Positions 1 through 9,934 of a DNA stretch of 64,000 nucleotides are shown here, piece after piece (positions within the stretch are counted from its first letter, which is position 1; the number at the start of each line of letters is the position of its first letter). The stretch lies in contig CM055759.1 of the NCBI GenBank assembly GCA_029465975.1, positions 11,634,744-11,698,743 on the forward strand, written 5' to 3'. A program made the position numbers and the translations under genes. The notes under the pieces are model-generated. The model made no database searches. It had not been told where the DNA came from and saw only the letters and a program-made list of their open reading frames with translations. The stretch is from Dallia pectoralis. Lineage: Eukaryota > Chordata > Actinopteri > Esociformes > Umbridae.

Positions 1-1742
1 AGACACTTTTCCAATTTGGCATACAGGTCATGCGCCCTCAGTCGCTCCAGTACTCTGCGAACAAGCAAAACATGATCAGTCCGGTTCTCCGAATACACAA
101 GGATGTCATCTATGTAGACGAACACTCCGCGGCCGATCATGTCCCGAAAAATGTTATTCACGAAGGACTGGAAAACCGACGGCGCATTCATCAACCCGTA
201 CGGCATCACCAGGTACTCGTAGTGCCCTGATGTAGTGCTAAAGGCTGTTTTCCACTCATCTCCCAGCCGGATACGCACCAAATTGTATGCACTCCTGAGA
301 TCTAACTTTGTGAAAAGCGTGCCCCGTGCATTGACTCGATTACAGACGAAATCAGTGGGAGAGGGTACCGATAGCGAGCTGTAATGTTGTTGGACTCTCC
401 ACCGAAGTCGCCCGACGGAAACACCCAGGCACCTTCCCTGACACTCCCGCGACCACCCCGTCAAAGTCCTCTGAGGCCACGCAAACTGTGGATTGTGTCG
501 GGACAGCCAGGGCATACCCAACACTACGGGAAAAGAAGGTGAGTCAATAATTTGAAATGTAATCATTTCTGTGTGTGTGTGTTGCGTGGTCATCCTTACC
601 GGTACCGTCACCTGCGTCACTATCCCCGAACCTAACGGCCGACTGTCCAGACCCGTAATGGCTCGGGCACAGGCCAACGGCACCACCGGAATCTGTAAAG
701 TACTGGCATATGTCTGATCCATGAAATCCCCAGCTGCACCTGAATCTACGAGTGCCTTACACTGGGGAGATAGCGGCGCAGTCGGGAAACACACAGTAAT
801 AGTTGTGTGGGCGTCAGAGGACCCGGACGGAGTGTGGGGTGTTCTTACCTTCCTCGTCACAGGAGTGTCAGACCACCCTTCCCTGGTTCTCTCGACCCGC
901 CTGTAGCAGTGGTAGGCAGAGTGCCCTTTTCTACCACAAAAGGCGCACTCCCGAGGCCGCGCGGTCTCCCTGGACGCGGCGCCTCCCAACTCCATAGGCT
1001 CTGGAGCGACAGTCGAGCTGAGTGGAACGACGGGGCCGGGCCCAGAGCGTCCGCGAGCATTGAGGAGATTGTCGAGCTTGATAGCAAGCTCGACAAGCTC
1101 CTCAAAGGAGAGGGTAGCATCTTTACACGCCATCTCCCGCCGGACCTCCGGGTTCAACCGTACCCGAAATATGTCAATATACGCCCGTTCGTTCCACCCA
1201 GCCCCCGCTGCCAGGGTCCTGAACTCCAGCGCAAACTCCTGCACGCTTCTCTTCCCCTGCCTCAAGAGCGCCAGACGCTCCCCAACCTCTCTCCCGTCCG
1301 GCGGTTTATCAAACACCGAACGGAAGTAGTCGGAGAACGTCCGGTAACTCCGGAGATTCGACCCTCCCCCGGACCAAATCGCGTTGGCCCAAGAGAGAGC
1401 CTTACCTGAGAGGCAGGTGATGAGAGCGGCAACCTTTTGTCTGTCGGAGGGCGCTGGGCTCAGGTCCTCGAAATACAGCTCTAGCTGTAGGAGGAATCCC
1501 TGACAGCGCTCAGCCGCCCCGTCATACGCCGCGGGTCGGAGAAAATTCATTCCTCGAGTTCCCGGAGGAGAACTCGGTAGGGCAACCTCCTCGGGTAGCC
1601 GTGGAACCTCCGCTGGTCTCGCTGTGTCGGAGATCCTTGTCCCCAGACGTTTCAGCATCTCGACCAGGGAGGTGATGGCTTCGCCCATGGAGGACAGCGT
1701 AGCCGTGTGCTCCCGCAGAGTCCCCCAGACGTCTGGCTCCAT
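1..1742 (-). pseudogene. Sushi-type retrotransposon copy 1: gag-pol, 5' part, running off the window
   Basis: Minus-strand gag-pol of a Ty3/gypsy chromovirus. The start is the ATG at 1742 (MEPDVWGTLRE), 30 bp inside the LTR edge, as in the second copy at 6476. Reading leftwards it encodes the gag capsid region, a CCHC zinc knuckle, an aspartic protease with DSGA and then the start of reverse transcriptase. It matches 4424-6476 almost base for base, except for a 313-bp deletion at about 390, which removes the protease-RT linker and RT N-terminal part, and single-base losses at about 314 and 411. The three losses total 315 bp, so the frame is restored. Reading through by hand I find no stop across the deletion, so the frame seems open to the left edge. 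The gag frame here lacks the four small deletions of copy 2. The deleted RT segment makes an active protein unlikely. Confidence 0.85.
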
Positions 1743-1771
1743 AGTTCCGCAATTGGTCTGGTGTGGAATTC

Positions 1772-2213
1772 TGTCACGGTGTGTAGGTGGACGGAAGGAT
1801 GAAGCCAGGCAGAGTAGCAGGTAGCGTACTAAGTCTCTTTTATTTCTAGGGAACAATCCCTAGAATGCAGTAGAGCGTAGAACCGCTATAATACCAAAAG
1901 GCAAGGATGCGGCACAGCGCACTCAGTAACACAGAATAACTCCTCACACGGAGTATAAATGACCACGATCTCACAATGAGAATCGTGGTGTACAAGACAC
2001 GTAACATTTAACAATTCCACACAAAGACAACCCGACACACAGGGAACTTAAATAGTCCTCTAATGAGGTAATGGACACCAGGTGTAGTGATGACGAAACT
2101 GAACCAGGTGTGCAGGGGGAGGAGATAACGATGATGGCTCAGAAGACCGGGAGAACGACTGCCGAAGCCTGCCCGCAGGTGGCGGTAGATTGGCTTCTGA
2201 GGGAGTTCTCACA
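1772..2213 (-). repeat. LTR shared by the two tandem sushi-type elements (442 bp)
   Basis: On the minus strand it begins TGTGAGAACTCC (at 2213) and ends ACCGTGACA (at 1772). It matches the LTR at 6506-6948 almost exactly; the one length difference I found is an extra G in the other copy. It is the 3' LTR of the complete element to its right and also the 5' LTR of the partial element to its left. A TATA-like TATTTAAG and an AATAAA signal lie on the minus strand. The near identity indicates recent insertion or recombination. Confidence 0.9.
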
Positions 2214-3833
2214 GTACTCCCTCCCTGACGCGCGGCTCCAGCAGCGCGTCGACCCCGACCTCGGGGACGACCCGGAGGACGCGGAGCTGGTCGGTCAGGG
2301 CGCCGACGATGGAAATCCTCTAGAAGGTTTGAGTCCAGCACATCCCTCGCCGGCACCCAACATCGCTCCTCCGGGCCGTACCCCTCCCACTCCACGAGAT
2401 ACTGAAGGCCCCCTCCCCGGCGTCTGGAGTTGATGATGTCCTTGACAGTGTACGCCGGGACCCCCTCGATGTCCAGGGGGGGCGGGGGAACCTCCAGCAC
2501 CCTCGATTGCTGGAGGGGACCAGCCACCACCGGCCTGAGGAGAGAGACATGAAATGACGCATTAATTCGATAGTCAGGTGGCAGCTGCAATCGATACGTC
2601 ACCTCGGTTACCCTCCTCAGGACTTTAAATGGCCCCACAAACCGCGGGCCCAGCTTCCGGCAGGGCAGGCGGAGGGGAAGGTTCCGGGTCGAGAGCCAGA
2701 CCCGATCCCCCGGGGCGTAGACGGGCGCGTCACTGCGCCTCCGGTCAGCAGACGATTTCTGGCTCTGTTTGGCGTGCTGTAGGTGGGTGTGTGTAGCGTC
2801 CCATGTCGCCTCAGCACGCCGAAACCACTCGTCCACTGCCGGCACCCCGGTGTCGGCCTGGCTCTGCTGCCACGGTGCCAGAACCGGCTGGTGTCCTAGG
2901 ACACATTGGAATGGTGTTAGGTTAGTGGAGGAGTGGCGGAGTGAATTTTGGGCATACTCTGCCCATGGCAGAAACTCCGCCCACTCCCCCGGCCGGTCCT
3001 GACAATATGACCTCAGGAACTTTCCCAAATCCTGATTCACCCTTTCCACCTGCCCATTAGCCTCGGGGTGGTACCCGGAGGTCAAACTGACCGAGACCCC
3101 CAAGCGCTTCATAAACGCCCTCCATACACTGGACGTGAACTGGGGGCCCCGATCTGACACAATGTCCTCCGGAACCCCGTAGTGCCGGAAGACGTGTGTA
3201 AACAGGACCTCTGCGGTCTGCAGGGCCGTCGGGAGACCTCTCAGGGGCAGGAAGCGGCAGGCCTTTGAAAAGCGGTCCACAACGACCACGACTGTAGTGT
3301 GACCTTGGGAGAGAGGGAGATCAGTCAAAAAATCAACACTAATGTGAGACCATGGTCGTCGTGGAACGGGCAAAGGTTGTAACTTACCCGCCGGAAGATG
3401 CCTAGGTACCTTACACTGGGCACACACGGAACACGAGGACACGTACAACCTCACATCCTTGGCCAGACCAGGCCACCAATATTTATTGGTAAGGCAGCGC
3501 ACTGTCCGACCAATGCCTGGGTGACCCGAGGACACCGATGTGTGGGCCCAGCAGATGAGACGGTCGCGAACATCCAGCGGCACGTACACGCGCCCCTCGG
3601 GGCACTGAGGAGGAGATGGATCCTTGCGTAATGCGCGCTGGATGTCCGCATCGACCTCCCACATCACCGGTGCCACTATACAGGAAGCAGGAAGAATAGG
3701 TGAGTTATCAACCTGCTTCTCATGTGTGTCATATAGTCTGGACAGCGCGTCTGCCTTGACATTCTTCGTCCCAGGAATGTACGATAACGTAAACTCAAAC
3801 CGTGTGAAGAACAATGCCCACCTAGCCTGGCGA
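2060..3833 (-). pseudogene. Integrase and chromodomain end of sushi-type pol (copy 2)
   Basis: C-terminal part of the gag-pol polyprotein, split from the RT part by a one-base deletion at about 3830-3838. Counting residues from the Met at 3814, it starts with the RNase H-integrase tether (NVKADALSR, 18-26). Next come an HHCC zinc-binding domain (H91, H98, C128, C131) and the catalytic core with D161, D221 and E257, giving the exact DX35E spacing. A GPF/Y-type module follows at about 388-412 and a chromodomain at about 454-503 (YTVKDIINSR, YLVEWEGYG, CWVPARDV). The proline- and arginine-rich tail runs into the 3' LTR and stops at 2060. Chromodomains of this group direct integration to modified chromatin. 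Apart from the frameshift this part looks intact. Confidence 0.9.
2214..2227 (-). promoter_or_regulatory. Polypurine tract of the sushi-type element
   Basis: The minus strand reads CAGGGAGGGAGTAC directly before the 3' LTR start at 2213. This is the expected place and composition for the plus-strand primer. It lies inside the pol reading frame, which continues into the LTR. Confidence 0.6.
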
Positions 3834-5982
3834 GGTTAAGCCTCCTCGCAGCCCGTATATACTCCAGGTTACGGTGGTCAGTCCAGACTACAAACGGGTG
3901 TTTTGCTCCCTCGAGCCAATGTCTCCATTCTGTCAGAGCTCTGACTACAGCTAACAGCTCCCTATCACCCACGTCATAGTTTTGTTCCGCCGCACTGAGT
4001 TTCCGCGAGTAGAACGCACAGGGACGGACTTTGGGAGGGGTGCCCGAACGCTGGGACAGTATAGCACCAATCCCAACCTCCGATGCATCCACCTCCACTA
4101 TGAAGGGAAGTGATGGATCAGGGTGAGCCAACACCGGCGCGGATGTAAACAGCATCTTTAATGTACTGAACGCGCGGTCTGCCTCGTTCGACCAACGAAT
4201 CCGAGATGGCCCCCCCTTCAACAATGATGTAATGGGAGCTGCTACCTTGCCAAAATTCTTGATGAATCTGCGGTAGAAATTCGCGAAACCGATTATTCGC
4301 TGTACCGCCTTTACCGTGGTTGGAACGGGCCAATTACGCACGGCAGCCACGCGATCAACCTCCATCTCCACCCCCCCTGTAGTAATGTGGAACCCGAGAA
4401 AGGAGACTGCTCGCTGAAAAAACAGACACTTTTCCAATTTGGCATACAGGTCATGCGCCCTCAGTCGCTCCAGTACTCTGCGAACAAGCAAAACATGATC
4501 AGTCCGGTTCTCCGAATACACAAGGATGTCATCTATGTAGACGAACACTCCGCGGCCGATCATGTCCCGAAAAATGTTATTCACGAAGGACTGGAAAACC
4601 GACGGCGCATTCATCAACCCGTACGGCATCACCAGGTACTCGTAGTGCCCTGATGTAGTGCTAAAGGCTGTTTTCCACTCATCTCCCAGCCGGATACGCA
4701 CCAAATTGTATGCACTCCTGAGATCTAACTTTGTGAAAAAGCGTGCCCCGTGCATTGACTCGATTACAGACGAAATCAGTGGGAGAGGGTACCGATAGCG
4801 AGCTGTAATGTTGTTAAGGGCTCGATAGTCAATACACGGTCGCAAACCGCCGTCCTTCTTTTTCACAAAGAAAAAGCTCGAGGATGCTGAGGAGGTAGAG
4901 TGGCGGATCATCCCCTGTTTCAATGACTCGGACACATACGTCTCCATCGCTTGCGTCTCTGCCTGAGACAGGGAGTACACGTGACTGTATGGAGGTACAG
5001 CTCCTACCTGCAGTTCTATCGCGCAATCCCCCGGTCGATGGGGAGGTAATTTGGTAGCCAATTGTTTAGAAAATATGAGGGCCAGATCAGAATATTCGGG
5101 AGGAATGCGCACAGAGGAGACACTGTCTGGACTCTCCACCGAAGTCGCCCCGACGGAAACACCCAGGCACCTTCCCTGACACTCCCGCGACCACCCCGTC
5201 AAAGTCCTCTGAGGCCACGCAAACTGTGGATTGTGTCGGGACAGCCAGGGCATACCCAACACTACGGGAAAAGAAGGTGAGTCAATAATTTGAAATGTAA
5301 TCATTTCTGTGTGTGTGTGTTGCGTGGTCATCCTTACCGGTACCGTCACCTGCGTCACTATCCCCGAACCTAACGGCCGACTGTCCAGACCCGTAATGGC
5401 TCGGGCACAGGCCAACGGCACCACCGGAATCTGTAAAGTACTGGCATATGTCTGATCCATGAAATCCCCAGCTGCACCTGAATCTACGAGTGCCTTACAC
5501 TGGGGAGATAGCGGCGCAGTCGGGAAACACACAGTAATAGTTGTGTGGGCGTCAGAGGACCCGGACGGAGTGTGGGGTGTTCTTACCTTCCTCGTCACAG
5601 GAGTGTCAGACCACCCTTCCCTGGTTCTCTCGACCCGCCTGTAGCAGTGGGAGGCAGAGTGCCCTTTTCTACCACAAAAGGCGCACTCCCGAGGCCGCGC
5701 GGTCTCCCTGGACGCGGCGCCTCCCAACTCCATAGGCTCTGGAGCGACAGTCGAGCTGAGTGGAACGACGGGGCCGGGCCCAGAGCGTCCGCGAGCATTG
5801 AGGAGATTGTCGAGCTTGATAGCAAGCTCGACAAGCTCCTCAAAGGAGAGGGTAGCATCTTTACACGCCATCTCCCGCCGGACCTCCGGGTTCAACCGTA
5901 CCCGAAATATGTCAATATACGCCCGTTCGTTCCACCCAGCCCCCGCTGCCAGGGTCCTGAACTCCAGCGCAAACTCCTGCAC
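3676..5982 (-). pseudogene. Sushi-type gag C-terminus, protease, reverse transcriptase and RNase H (copy 2)
   Basis: A 768-codon open stretch. It begins inside gag, so the Met at 5982 is not the real start. Residues 1-65 match gag of this group. A zinc knuckle lies at C100, C103, H108 and C113. The protease has DSGA at 167-170. Reverse transcriptase covers about 300-530 with DGGLRPCIDYRALN (377-390), LVMPYGLMNAP (450-460) and the catalytic YIDD at 482-485. RNase H follows, with D632 in VDAS, E675 in GDREL and D702 in WTDH. Gag and pol share one frame with no stop between them, as in Tf1/sushi elements. A one-base deletion (about 3834) just after residue 715 throws the end into a wrong frame, so the last 50 or so residues are not genuine. 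Confidence 0.92.
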
Positions 5983-6476
5983 GCTTCTCTTCCCTGCCTC
6001 AAGAGCGCCAGACGCTCCCCAACCTCTCTCCCGTCCGGCGGTTTATCAAACACCGAACGGAAGTAGTCGGAGAACGTCCGGTAACTCCGGAGATTCGACC
6101 CTCCCCGACCAAATCGCGTTGGCCCAAGAGAGAGCCTTACCTGAGAGGCAGGTGATGAGAGCGGCAACCTTTGTCTGTCGGAGGGCGCTGGGCTCAGGTC
6201 CTCGAAATACAGCTCTAGCTGTAGGAGGAATCCCTGACAGCGCTCAGCCGCCCCGTCATACGCCGCGGGTCGGAGAAAATTCATTCCTCGAGTTCCCGGA
6301 GGAGAACTCGGTAGGGCAACCTCCTCGGGTAGCCGTGGAACCTCCGCTGGTCTCGCTGTGTCGGAGATCCTTGTCCCCAGACGTTTCAGCATCTCGACCA
6401 GGGAGGTGATGGCTTCGCCCATGGAGGACAGCGTAGCCGTGTGCTCCCGCAGAGTCCCCCAGACGTCTGGCTCCAT
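5983..6476 (-). pseudogene. Sushi-type gag N-terminal part with three small frameshifting deletions (copy 2)
   Basis: Starts at the ATG at 6476 (MEPDVWGTLRE), 30 bp inside the LTR edge. It encodes the N-terminal helix region and the start of capsid (NFLRPAAYDGAAERCQGFLL). Compared with copy 1, one base is missing at about 6170 and two at about 6105; together these restore the frame but garble about 20 residues between them. Another base is missing at about 5992, which shifts the frame just before the stretch that resumes at 5982. Each loss is in a short homopolymer or near-homopolymer. They could be real decay or assembly consensus errors. Confidence 0.85.
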
Positions 6477-6494
6477 AGTTCCGCAATTGGTCTG

Positions 6495-6504
6495 GTGTGG
6501 AATT
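6495..6504 (-). promoter_or_regulatory. Primer binding site of the sushi-type element (self-complementary type)
   Basis: The minus strand reads AATTCCACAC, one base after the LTR end (ACA at 6506). It does not start with TGG, as a tRNA-primed site normally would. It pairs over 10 of 10 bases with the presumed start of the element's own transcript (6747-6756). Copy 1 has the same site at 1761-1770. Confidence 0.6.
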
Positions 6505-6572
6505 CTGTCACGGTGTGTAGGTGGACGGAAGGATGAAGCCAGGCAGAGTAGCAGGTAGCGTACTAAGTCTCT

Positions 6573-6578
6573 TTTATT
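6573..6578 (-). terminator. Polyadenylation signal in the sushi-type LTR
   Basis: AATAAA on the minus strand, about 70 bases before the LTR end. The shared LTR has the same signal at 1839-1844. Confidence 0.5.
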
Positions 6579-6746
6579 TCTAGGGAACAATCCCTAGAAT
6601 GCAGTAGAGCGTAGAACCGCTATAATACCAAAAGGCAAGGATGCGGCACAGCGCACTCAGTAACACAGAATAACTCCTCACACGGAGTATAAATGACCAC
6701 GATCTCACAATGAGAATCGTGGTGTACAAGACACGTAACATTTAAC

Positions 6747-6756
6747 AATTCCACAC
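6747..6756 (-). promoter_or_regulatory. Presumed transcript 5' end (self-primer) of the sushi-type element
   Basis: The minus strand reads GTGTGGAATT starting 32 bases after the TATA box. It is the exact reverse complement of AATTCCACAC beside the LTR at 6495-6504. In Tf1/sushi elements the first bases of the RNA fold back and prime reverse transcription; this sequence fits that role. Confidence 0.6.
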
Positions 6757-6780
6757 AAAGACAACCCGACACACAGGGAA

Positions 6781-6788
6781 CTTAAATA
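6781..6788 (-). promoter_or_regulatory. TATA box of the sushi-type LTR
   Basis: The minus strand reads TATTTAAG. It lies 32 bases upstream of the 10-mer at 6747-6756 that is complementary to the primer binding site, which is where a transcription start would be expected. The same arrangement is present in the shared LTR (about 2015-2056). Confidence 0.55.
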
Positions 6789-6948
6789 GTCCTCTAATGA
6801 GGTAATGGACACCAGGTGTAGTGATGACGAAACTGAACCAGGTGTGCAGGGGGAGGAGATAACGATGATGGCTCAGAAGACCGGGGAGAACGACTGCCGA
6901 AGCCTGCCCGCAGGTGGCGGTAGATTGGCTTCTGAGGGAGTTCTCACA

Positions 6949-8455
6949 CGTAGCGTATATTGTTTCAGGTTGCACCAACATACATTATAGCTCATGGTGA
7001 TTTAGGTCAATGTGTAGTCAGCTTCACAATTAATCACAGTCCATCATGAAAGCAAATTGTTAATTTTGTCAAAGGTTGGATGACAACATGTCCTGGATTG
7101 CACTGGACAGTCCCAAAATCTACAACTAAACATAAATGTCAAATTCTCACAATAAATGAAAACCATTCTATCTGCCATTTGATTGGCTTAATTGCTGTGG
7201 CAGAACATTCAACTCCCACCCTCTCATTAGGTTAACTTAAGGACAAGGAAATATAGAAAACACATACATAAATAAATTAAATAAATGAATATAAAAATAA
7301 ATAAGAAGATAATGAAAATTGATAAATACATTTATACTGAACATTAAAAATATTTTATCTATAACTATATATTTTTGATATATTTATTTATTTATAGTTA
7401 TGGAAGGTTTGGTCCTCCATATATATAGTTTATTGGAGTCCGATAGCTGAACTGGCAACTGCTGGGTAACATTTGGATGAAATAATATTATGTAAACATG
7501 TCCAATTAAAATAATGACATCATTAGCCTCGTCCCTTGTCAGTTATTTGATTGCATCTCTTCTTACTTATAATGAGCACAACTCATTTTATTCAGTTTTT
7601 GTGACCGAACTAATGGTACATTTGATATTCCTTTATTGTGTGACTTGTACTGCATTCGGTCCTAAAACTCGCTAATTGGTCTGTGGTAATACCATCATAA
7701 AAAATGACCCTTAGTAGACATTGCAATAGAAACGCAAATACTTTTGCAGCCCAAAGCCAACAAACATCTAACCCATGAATCTCGATTTATTCTACCATTC
7801 ATGTTAATGTGGTGTGGTCATGTTTCACCCTGGCTGTTCGACCCCAGTGCTGATGATGTCCTGTTCAACATCAGTTAACGTTGTCCATTAACTACAAAGT
7901 GGTAAGCACCGATAAGGTCTCTGAAAAAAACCTGATAAAGAAACTGCAGGTATAAATAAAGGTTTTATAGGCCTTATAGAGATTCAGCTACTGATCATCA
8001 TGCCTTTTAAAAGTCACTCAGGGGAGTGTGTTCATAATGCTATATAGATAAGACCATCTGCAGACGCTTTTGTATAAATCACATAATATGTGTTTTGTAT
8101 AATCACAAAGTATGTAGATATTGGGATTACTCCCCATCAGGTAATAAAGTAAGGCTTCAGATGCCTTGAAGGACATGTGCATTATGTCATCCACTAATGG
8201 CTTGATATTTAGTTTATTTATTTAAGGTTTAATTGTGTCGTTTTCACTCTTGCAATGAACTGGACTTCAGCTAAACATCTATTCATCTAAAAGGTGTTTA
8301 TCAGACATCCTGAATTGCATGATAGCAACAACGTGATTCCATTGATATGGTTTATTGCTCCTATTTTGAATCCAACTTTAAGAAATTGATGTATTTTACC
8401 AAATTCTTAATAAGATATGTTAGCCTTTTCTGAGACATCAGAATTCAACTGATGA
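6949..8455. other. Non-coding AT-rich sequence
   Basis: No convincing exon or recognisable transposon. 7255-7400 is very AT-rich, with several runs close to AAATAAAT. Confidence 0.6.
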
Positions 8456-9934
8456 TAACTGCAGACTGAATAAAGAGATCTGTTACCTGCAGACTGAGTA
8501 GAGAGATCTGTTACCTGCAGACTGAGTAGAGAGATTTGTTACCTGCAGACTGAGTAGAGAGATCTGTTAACTGCTGACTGAGTAGAGAGATCTGTTAACT
8601 GTAGACTGAGTAGAGAGATCTGTTAACTGTAGACTGAGTAGAGAGATCTGTTACCTGCGGACTGAGTAGAGAGATCTGTTACCTGCAGACTGAGTAGAGA
8701 GATCTGTTACCTGCAGACTGAGTAGAGAGATATGTTACCTGCAGACTGAGTAGAGAGATCTGTTACCTGCAGACTGAGTAGAGAGATCTGTTACCTGCAG
8801 ACTGAGTAGAGAGATCTGTTACCTGCAGACTGAGTAGAGAGATCTGTTACCTGCAGACTGAGTAGAGAGATCTGTTACCTGCAGACTGAGTAGAGAGATC
8901 TGTTACCTGCAGACTGAGTAGAGAGATCTGTTACCTGCAGACTGAGTAGAGAGATCTGTTAACTGCAGACTGAGTAGAGAGATCTGTTACCTGCAGACTG
9001 AGTAGAGAGATCTGTTACCTGCAGACTGAGTAGAGAGATCTGTTACCTGCAGACTGAGTAGAGAGATCTGTTACCTGCAGACTGAGTAGAGAGATCTGTT
9101 ACCTGCAGACTGAGTAGAGAGATCTGTTACCTGCAGACTGAGTAGAGAGATCTGTTAACTGCAGACTGAGTAGAGAGATCTGTTACCTGCAGACTGAGTA
9201 GAGAGATCTGTTAACTGTAGACTGAGTAGAGAGATCTGTTAACTGCTGACTGAGTAGAGAGATCTGTTACCTGCGGACTGAGTAGAGAGATCTGTTACCT
9301 GCAGACTGAGTAGAGAGATCTGTTACCTGCAGACTGAGTAGAGAGATCTGTTAACTGTTGACTGAGTAGAGAGATCTGTTAACTGTAGACTGAGTAGAGA
9401 GATCTGTTAACTGTAGACTGAGTAGAGAGATCTGTTACCTGCAGACTGAGTAGAGAGATCTGTTACCTGCAGACTGAGTAGAGAGATCTGTTACCTGCAG
9501 ACTGAGTAGAGAGATCTGTTAACTGTAGACTGAGTAGAGAGATCTGTTAACTGTAGACTGAGTAGAGAGATCTGTTAACTGCTGACTGAGTAGAGAGATC
9601 TGTTACCTGCGGACTGAGTAGAGAGATCTGTTACCTGCAGACTGAGTAGAGAGATCTGTTACCTGCAGACTGAGTAGAGAGATCTGTTAACTGTTGACTG
9701 AGTAGAGAGATCTGTTAACTGTAGACTGAGTAGAGAGATCTGTTAACTGTAGACTGAGTAGAGAGATCTGTTACCTGCAGACTGAGTAGAGAGATCTGTT
9801 ACCTGCAGACTGAGTAGAGAGATCTGTTACCTGCAGACTGAGTAGAGAGATCTGTTACCTGCAGACTGAGTAGAGAGATCTGTTACCTGCAGACTGAGTA
9901 GAGAGATCTGTTACCTGCAGACTGAGTAGAGAGT
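8456..9934. repeat. 28-bp minisatellite, about 53 copies
   Basis: Unit CTGCAGACTGAGTAGAGAGA followed by TCTGTTAC. Variants differ mainly at CTG(CAG/TAG/CTG/CGG/TTG)AC and at TTACC versus TTAAC. The first unit is the most divergent (GAATAAAG). A 12-unit (336-bp) block of variants occurs twice in a row from about 9241. Confidence 0.97.

Larger units (their letters stand above)
1772..6948 (-). mobile_element. Complete sushi-type (chromovirus) Ty3/gypsy LTR retrotransposon, copy 2
   Basis: LTR (6506-6948), internal region (2214-6505) and LTR (1772-2213), all read on the minus strand, about 5.2 kb. Domain order is gag, CCHC knuckle, protease, reverse transcriptase, RNase H, integrase, chromodomain. 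That order, the apparent single gag-pol frame and a C-terminal chromodomain are typical of the Tf1/sushi chromoviruses of vertebrates. It is damaged by small deletions in gag and one between RNase H and integrase. The right flank is ordinary AT-rich DNA starting at 6949. The matching target-site duplication would lie beyond the left edge of the window, after copy 1. Confidence 0.92.
6506..6948 (-). repeat. 5' LTR of the complete sushi-type element (443 bp)
   Basis: Minus-strand TGTGAGAACTCC to CCGTGACA, nearly identical to 1772-2213. It carries the presumed promoter (TATTTAAG at 6781-6788) and an AATAAA signal (6573-6578). Position 6949 starts non-repeat flank. Confidence 0.9.

Noticed and set aside
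807..1409. Plus-strand 200-residue frame in retrotransposon copy 1 (and its counterpart at 5545-6409)
   Set aside because: It is antisense to the clear gag-pol on the minus strand and has no domain of its own.
8456..9934. 28-bp direct repeats resembling a CRISPR array
   Set aside because: The repeats are contiguous with no unique spacers, and the DNA is eukaryotic.
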